Shown: positions 56,501 through 62,500 of the stretch, piece after piece
How the letters are laid out: every line of letters begins with the position of its first letter
Numbering within the stretch: the stretch's first letter is position 1
Assembly: GCF_000003815.2 (NCBI RefSeq)
Contig: NC_049988.1
Span: 15,824,232 to 15,888,231 of the forward strand
Reading direction: 5' to 3'
From: Branchiostoma floridae
Lineage: Eukaryota > Chordata > Leptocardii > Amphioxiformes > Branchiostomatidae
DNA length: 64,000 bases
Notes under the pieces: model-generated
What the model was told of the DNA's origin: nothing
Seen by the model: only the letters and a program-made list of their open reading frames with translations
Databases searched by the model: none
Position numbers and translations under genes: made by a program

Positions 56501-59500
56501 GTGGGAAAATATAATAAATCACCACTTTGAAAGTTTCTTATTCACCATTTGGCTGTGGATGGGAAATACATTACAAAGACCAAACAATAGACAAGAAAAA
56601 AGCTTAAGAATGAGCTCATCTTACTGTCAGACAACTCTTGTGTTTACACAAAGGGGGGTGTGGCCATTCAATGATGTCATGTCTAAGCTTTTTATTTCTG
56701 GACAATTTGCTCTTCACTTCAATAATATATTCCACAAAACACATTTGATTCCAATCTTCTGAATTTGAAACAAAGTAAAAGAAACACTCTCTCATAAGAG
56801 GGCATTCTAAGGTGGTGACTATACCACACTACTTTCAGGAAGGGGGTTTTGTTTGTAATGTTTCACTACCTGAAGATACCGCTAGGGGGCCCAAAATTGT
56901 CAAGTTTCTTTGGAACCTCAATACCTATCAACATACCAAAGGTTGTACAAATCCGTCAACAGGATCTTGAGTTACTGGTTTATGTACAAGCACACAAACA
57001 CGGCCAAAAACAGTTCTCCCATCCGAGGTGAACAAGGAGGTAATAACCCAAGCAGGCACAGTCCTAGAGACCAGAAAATTTGCCAGGAGGCAGCAGACAG
57101 TGGCATAAGTGGCCTTGGAGACTAGCAGACCTGTTAATAAGAAGACATACGATCCTTCAACCATGGCAGAGGCATTCAATTCTCCAGGCACAACCACTTA
57201 CCAAGCAGAGGGACCGAAATTGGAAGAGTTCACCAAGGCACACCTAGCTGAACTAATAACATTACTCACTGTTCCACCACAGTCAAAAGAGGAGACAAGT
57301 TGATTTCCAACGGGACAAAAGACTGGGATGGAAGTATTCAGGCGCAAAAGTCCTATTTTCAACAATCATGTTTCATTGAAAACTATACTCCAGACAGTGG
57401 CAAGATGAATGTTACCTCAAACTGCTTTACAGAAAAGTTTCATAACATTAAAAAAATCTTATATCCGAATCCTATTTTGATTGACATTTTTTTACATTCT
57501 TTGATATATCTCTGCATCTCTGAAACAGTCTACTGTGTTATGGGGTATGCCCTGAAATATAAGCATTGACACAGTTGAAGCGTGAGCTTTAAGTAACAGT
57601 TACACTTTAAGTACTATCACAAAGAGACGCCCACAGAGTCTCAAATTTTAAGTCTCCAAAGGAACGGAACAAAAGCATCAAAGAGAAACAAGAGATTACA
57701 GCGTCTTCTGGCAGAACACTGAAGGTCAAGGTGTAACCAAGGTCGACAAGCCTCCTTAGCCAAACAGATTACCCTGGGAAAATTGGAGAGTCGTTCTAAT
57801 TTGTTGACATCATCCGCGGTTTAGCGGTTACTCTCCCTGACTTTCTGGCAGCTGGAAACATTTTCTTCCAAAGTTCTGTTTAAGAAGCTTCTATAGCAGG
57901 CTCTCTGGGGCCTTTTCCATCTTTTCTTGCCTCATAATAATCTGCTGGAGCCGCCTCACACGTTGCATACAGTTGCCCCTGTGAGACTTAGTGCTCCAGT
58001 AGAGGAGAGGGTGGAGAAAGAATTGCACACCCCTCCTTCACCATAAAAAGTCATGTGCAGGTCAGGCAAACAGGCAAATAGCCTGTCTGCCTCCTCATCT
58101 GTCCAATCGACAGGAGAAACCAAAAATAACGTTACACTTTTGCTGGCCATTTCTTTTTGTACGGGACCGGCAGTCAAGCGACCCAGTACAATAAGAAAAG
58201 GCCAGCAAAAGTGTAACGCTATTATGAGGCAAGAAAAGATGGAAAAGGCCCCAAAGAGCCTGCTATAGTGGCTACATTCAAGTTCATTTGATTATGACAT
58301 GTGTCTTTTGTTAGTCCTCGAGGTGAAAAGGATCATGGTCCTGACAAAGGAGAGAGTGGCATGATGGGATACATCCTCCATGGGTGTTCCCACCCTGAGG
58401 GAAGAAGGATTTGCCCGAAGGCAAGCCTTCCGGACTGACACAAAATAGTCTGGAAACTCAGACACAGGGGAGGATTACACCTCAAGGCAGAACATGGAAA
58501 CACACTTATAAGGAACACCCGAGAATTTGCAACGTTTCCGCATTGTTGAGTAGGGTTAGGCTAAAGTCTATTCCTGCGACACTCGTCATAGTGAATGAAA
58601 CTTCCCCTAGCAAGGAGCAGTTTTGAAACACAGGAGGCAAGTAGGACTGGTCAGATGGTGGTGCTTGAACCCCGCTTTTACAGTTTTACAATACTAGTAG
58701 ATCCCCCTCTACTACTCACACAAACACCCAGCCAACAGGCTATCCCTGTAGCGATAAAAAAACACGAGGACCAAAACGGATTACGCAAACCACAGGCAGC
58801 CAAGTATCTACTGTATGATAACATACCAAGTCTGACTTGTGCGGCAACGAGATTGAACAAAAATAATAAACTACCGAGAAAAGTCTACAGTGTAAGATCT
58901 GGTTGCAAGAACAGGTACTGTGTTAGGGAGTTGATACAGTGTAAGATCTGGTTGCAAGAACAGGTACTGTGTTAGGGAGTTGATTTTAATTACAGAGACA
59001 CTGATAGACTCAGCCTGGATTGGTCCCAAGATGCTATCAATCAGATCCCCCAACAAGAATGTCATTCTCAATCAAATGCCACTGCTGCGTATTTCCCAAA
59101 AGGGCAGCTCTAGATTTCTTTCTCGTCTCACACAAAGCATTTTCCCGTTCCTTTCTACTCATTTCTGTGGCGTGGGGTAGTATTATGGGGGTGTATGAAT
59201 ATCAACAAGGACTGAAAGCTATTCATACGCTGCTCTCAGTGGTGCAGTTTCCCCCGTTTAATGAAAACAATTGGATCTCCGTCCCTCCAGTTGAGCTGGA
59301 ATGCTGTAAGTCCGGAGTAAGAGAGCCTCGGGCCACACACACCGTATAACAACAGGCTTAGACTGTGCTGATCTAAAGAGATCAACCAGTCCTGGTGTAA
59401 AACTAAAAGGCTGGCGGAAAAACAAACTTCTTGACACTGAGCTTGTCTGAGCTGCCCTGCAAGACTTTCTGCGAGAAAATACTATGCCAAAATCTTTTTT

Positions 59501-62500
59501 TTAAATGGTAAAAATGAAGTCCTTATCAAGCATAATCACAATATATAAATATGCGATATAAAGGTCAATGTCCTCAAGTTTAAATGCACAGTCAGATGTC
59601 CCAGGCACAAAAAGGTCAACGACCCCTGACTGAGTAAGAGAATTTTTTTTACAAATTCTGCCTTTAAAACATTTTTAATTTTCAGGTTTTTCCAACTGAT
59701 TCAAATCTGCTTTCTCATTTCAAAAGGAATATATAAATGCTATTTTCTTCCACCGGCTTTGATCTCAAAAACGGAACTTCTTGCCATCTGAAGGGACAGA
59801 ATTGTCCTGAGGGCTGACTGAACTGCCAGAGAATTTCCTGACGGACCTTCCAAGGGTTTCCTGCACCATGAACGGCTAAACCTACAGGCAATAACAGGAA
59901 AACCCAGCGGCTTCATAATGAGCCATCAAAACCTCAACATTTGCCTCCTATCAACACTAATTGTAGTAGCCTGGTATCCAGAAGTATCATAGATCCCCAG
60001 TCTTTTCTGTCTACTAATGAATTCCGGTGAGAAAATATTTGGTTTGTTTTCTTACCAAAGCATACATAGGAAGGAACAATTTATGCTATGAGCTATGGTT
60101 AATGATGTAGGGAGTTTCTTCTTCAACGCTCCAAAGAACCGAGTAAAAACAGAAACTGTTCGTGACTGCGCAATAAAGCTAATTAATGACCAATTAGAGA
60201 TGCCATCTCTTTGAAGGCTCCATGGCAACAACTATAATTAACGAGAAGACTACCAACATACCTTTTGATACAAGTCACAAAGCATGGAAACAATTCTTTA
60301 TATATTATCATATGACGAGAGTGTTGAAATTTTTGTCTGACAATACATGCACAGTACTCGTCTTTGCCCAAACTCACATGTTGGTCTTTTTCTTTACATC
60401 ACATGTTGGTCTTTTTTTTTTACATCTGAGAATATTGCCCATTTCTCCATACTTCCTTCATACTGAACCTTGTTACCACATAGTACACACCTCAAGATAG
60501 AATTACTGACAAGAAAACACAAAGAAACACCGTCCGATATCCCCAGGGCCTTATGTTACATTTTCCTCATCTTCAAAGAAATCCCTCTAACTCACAGTAA
60601 CTGGGCAACATACACACATGCATGAAGAAATCTTGAAAACAACAAATTTTCCTTAAATCTGCCTGACCAGGAAAAAGAAGAGGGGTTAAGAAAGGCAAAT
60701 TTTGAGCCAGTAATGATATCTTAACAGGTATCAGGTGTATGGAAGATGAATAAAGTGAGAACACAGGACATCTAGCAATGCATTGAAACCTGACATTACA
60801 TCCAAAAGTCACTGTTTGAAGAGAAAAACGAAAGGCAATTTAGATGACTGGAATAGAGCAAAAGTAACTGTATCAGAAAAGGATTTCAAAAGGAAACGGA
60901 GCAAACCAAAGTTTGAAACACTGAAGAAAACAAGCGTAGGTAGAATCAAGCCATAACAAAAGAGATAGAAATGCCTTTAAAATTAATTACAGCATAGAGA
61001 GCTACCTACTAGATGCTATTCTCAAATATCACCCAAAGAAAGCATAGAGAAAAGATGTGATCCTTTGAAGTGATGGTATAAAAGAATGGATATGCCATAC
61101 ATATCAAAATTAAATCGTGTGTTGCAAATCAATTGAAACCAAAGCTAGTATGAAATAAAAATCCAATTCTAATTAGAAATAGAAAACAAGATATAGGCAG
61201 TCACTCAAAGAAAAGAAGCAGAAACCAACTGAAAGAAACCACTAGACAGGAAATAACGGATTCTTGGTAATCAATCATATTGGCAAAGACAAGATACCCA
61301 TTAGGACATTACACGTGTAGTAAAAAAAGTGGGCATTGTTTTATATTTCACTATTTCATAGTGTTAGGATTACTCAACTGTACTACATTGTAGGATGAGC
61401 AGGTTTGATTATCTGGTTCAGTTTGTAAATCAATTCTTTTAGGTTACCTCAAGTCTACTTGTAAGAGGAAATTAAAGGAGAGTTAGAAATAAATTTACAA
61501 GGTTTAGAAATCTGAAAGGCCTTGTCCACCAGCTACCCTACTTGGAGAGAAGTAGGACAGTAGAGGTGCCATGACTGCTCTATATCCAGGAGGAATGGCC
61601 AGTGTTCTAGCCAGCCTGAAATTTTTTTCCGTCCCCTGGATTTTGAATGGAAATCCTGTCAAAGGAACGTCGATCCTAGGGGGGTCCAGGGGTATGCTCC
61701 CCAAGACCCTCTGAAATGCTATTTCCTTTATTTTGGAAGGGGCAAATTTTGCTGCTAGACTCAGCATGGTTCAATTAGATCTTTACATGACAATTTTTGT
61801 CCCTCACAGAGGACGGAATGGGCAAAAATTTTTGTACCGTCCCCAGCAGAAAATTTCCATCAAAGGACGGAAGGACGGACGCTGGCTAGAACCCTGGTCC
61901 GAATGGCACAGAAGGGAGAGCCCACACTTCCTCCCCTAGTCGCACCCTGTGTGTACTTACATTAGCAAAATCCAAACTGATACCGGCCTGACAGTAGCCA
62001 AGGCGGCCGAAACCACCCTGGCTGTCTGGAATGGGGAACAAAAAAACCACAACAAAGAACATAAATGTTGGTACAACAAGCAGCATGCAACACAGATGGA
62101 CACGTGTGGCACTGGCAGTGGTGAGTGTTTCTATCCTGGGGGCCAGTCTGGAGATGTGGTACAAACATCCTTATGGAACAGACATCTTTGGCTACTTCAT
62201 CTTGGATACGGTTATCTTGCAATCGCGGGCAGAAATCTTTGATTTCTGGCATTCCTCATGTCCACATGTTTTCATTTGTTATCTATGGAAATAGATTGAC
62301 ACAGGCTTAAATGAATGAATAGGCAAATGAAGGAATAAACCATTTGATTGATGGACTTTATCAAAATGACAATTATCAGCTCTGGCTTTCAAATGTAGGT
62401 GCTACATAGCAGAATAACAAAATTTATGCAATGTTGCTTGCATATTATATCATCCAAAACAAATGATTTTGATAATAAGCTTAAACTTTAAAGTCATTGT

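Larger units (their letters stand above)
55041..61960 (-). other. Integrin intron w2b-w3 (6.9 kb)
   Basis: It contains a candidate enhancer (55960-56260), a fragment of the modular element (56870-57045), a TIR element with nested insert (57891-58268), a perfect 49-bp tandem duplication (58886-58983), a further candidate block (59000-59340) and element copy 3 (61603-61892). Positions 60240-61600 are AT-rich with no feature. Confidence 0.6.

Noticed and set aside
57891-58268. Coding frames on both strands (about 71-73 codons)
   Set aside because: They lie inside a terminal-inverted-repeat element and are reflections of the palindrome.
61886-62252. Longer - strand frames containing exon w2b
   Set aside because: They run through intron; only 61961-62025 between good splice sites aligns with integrin.
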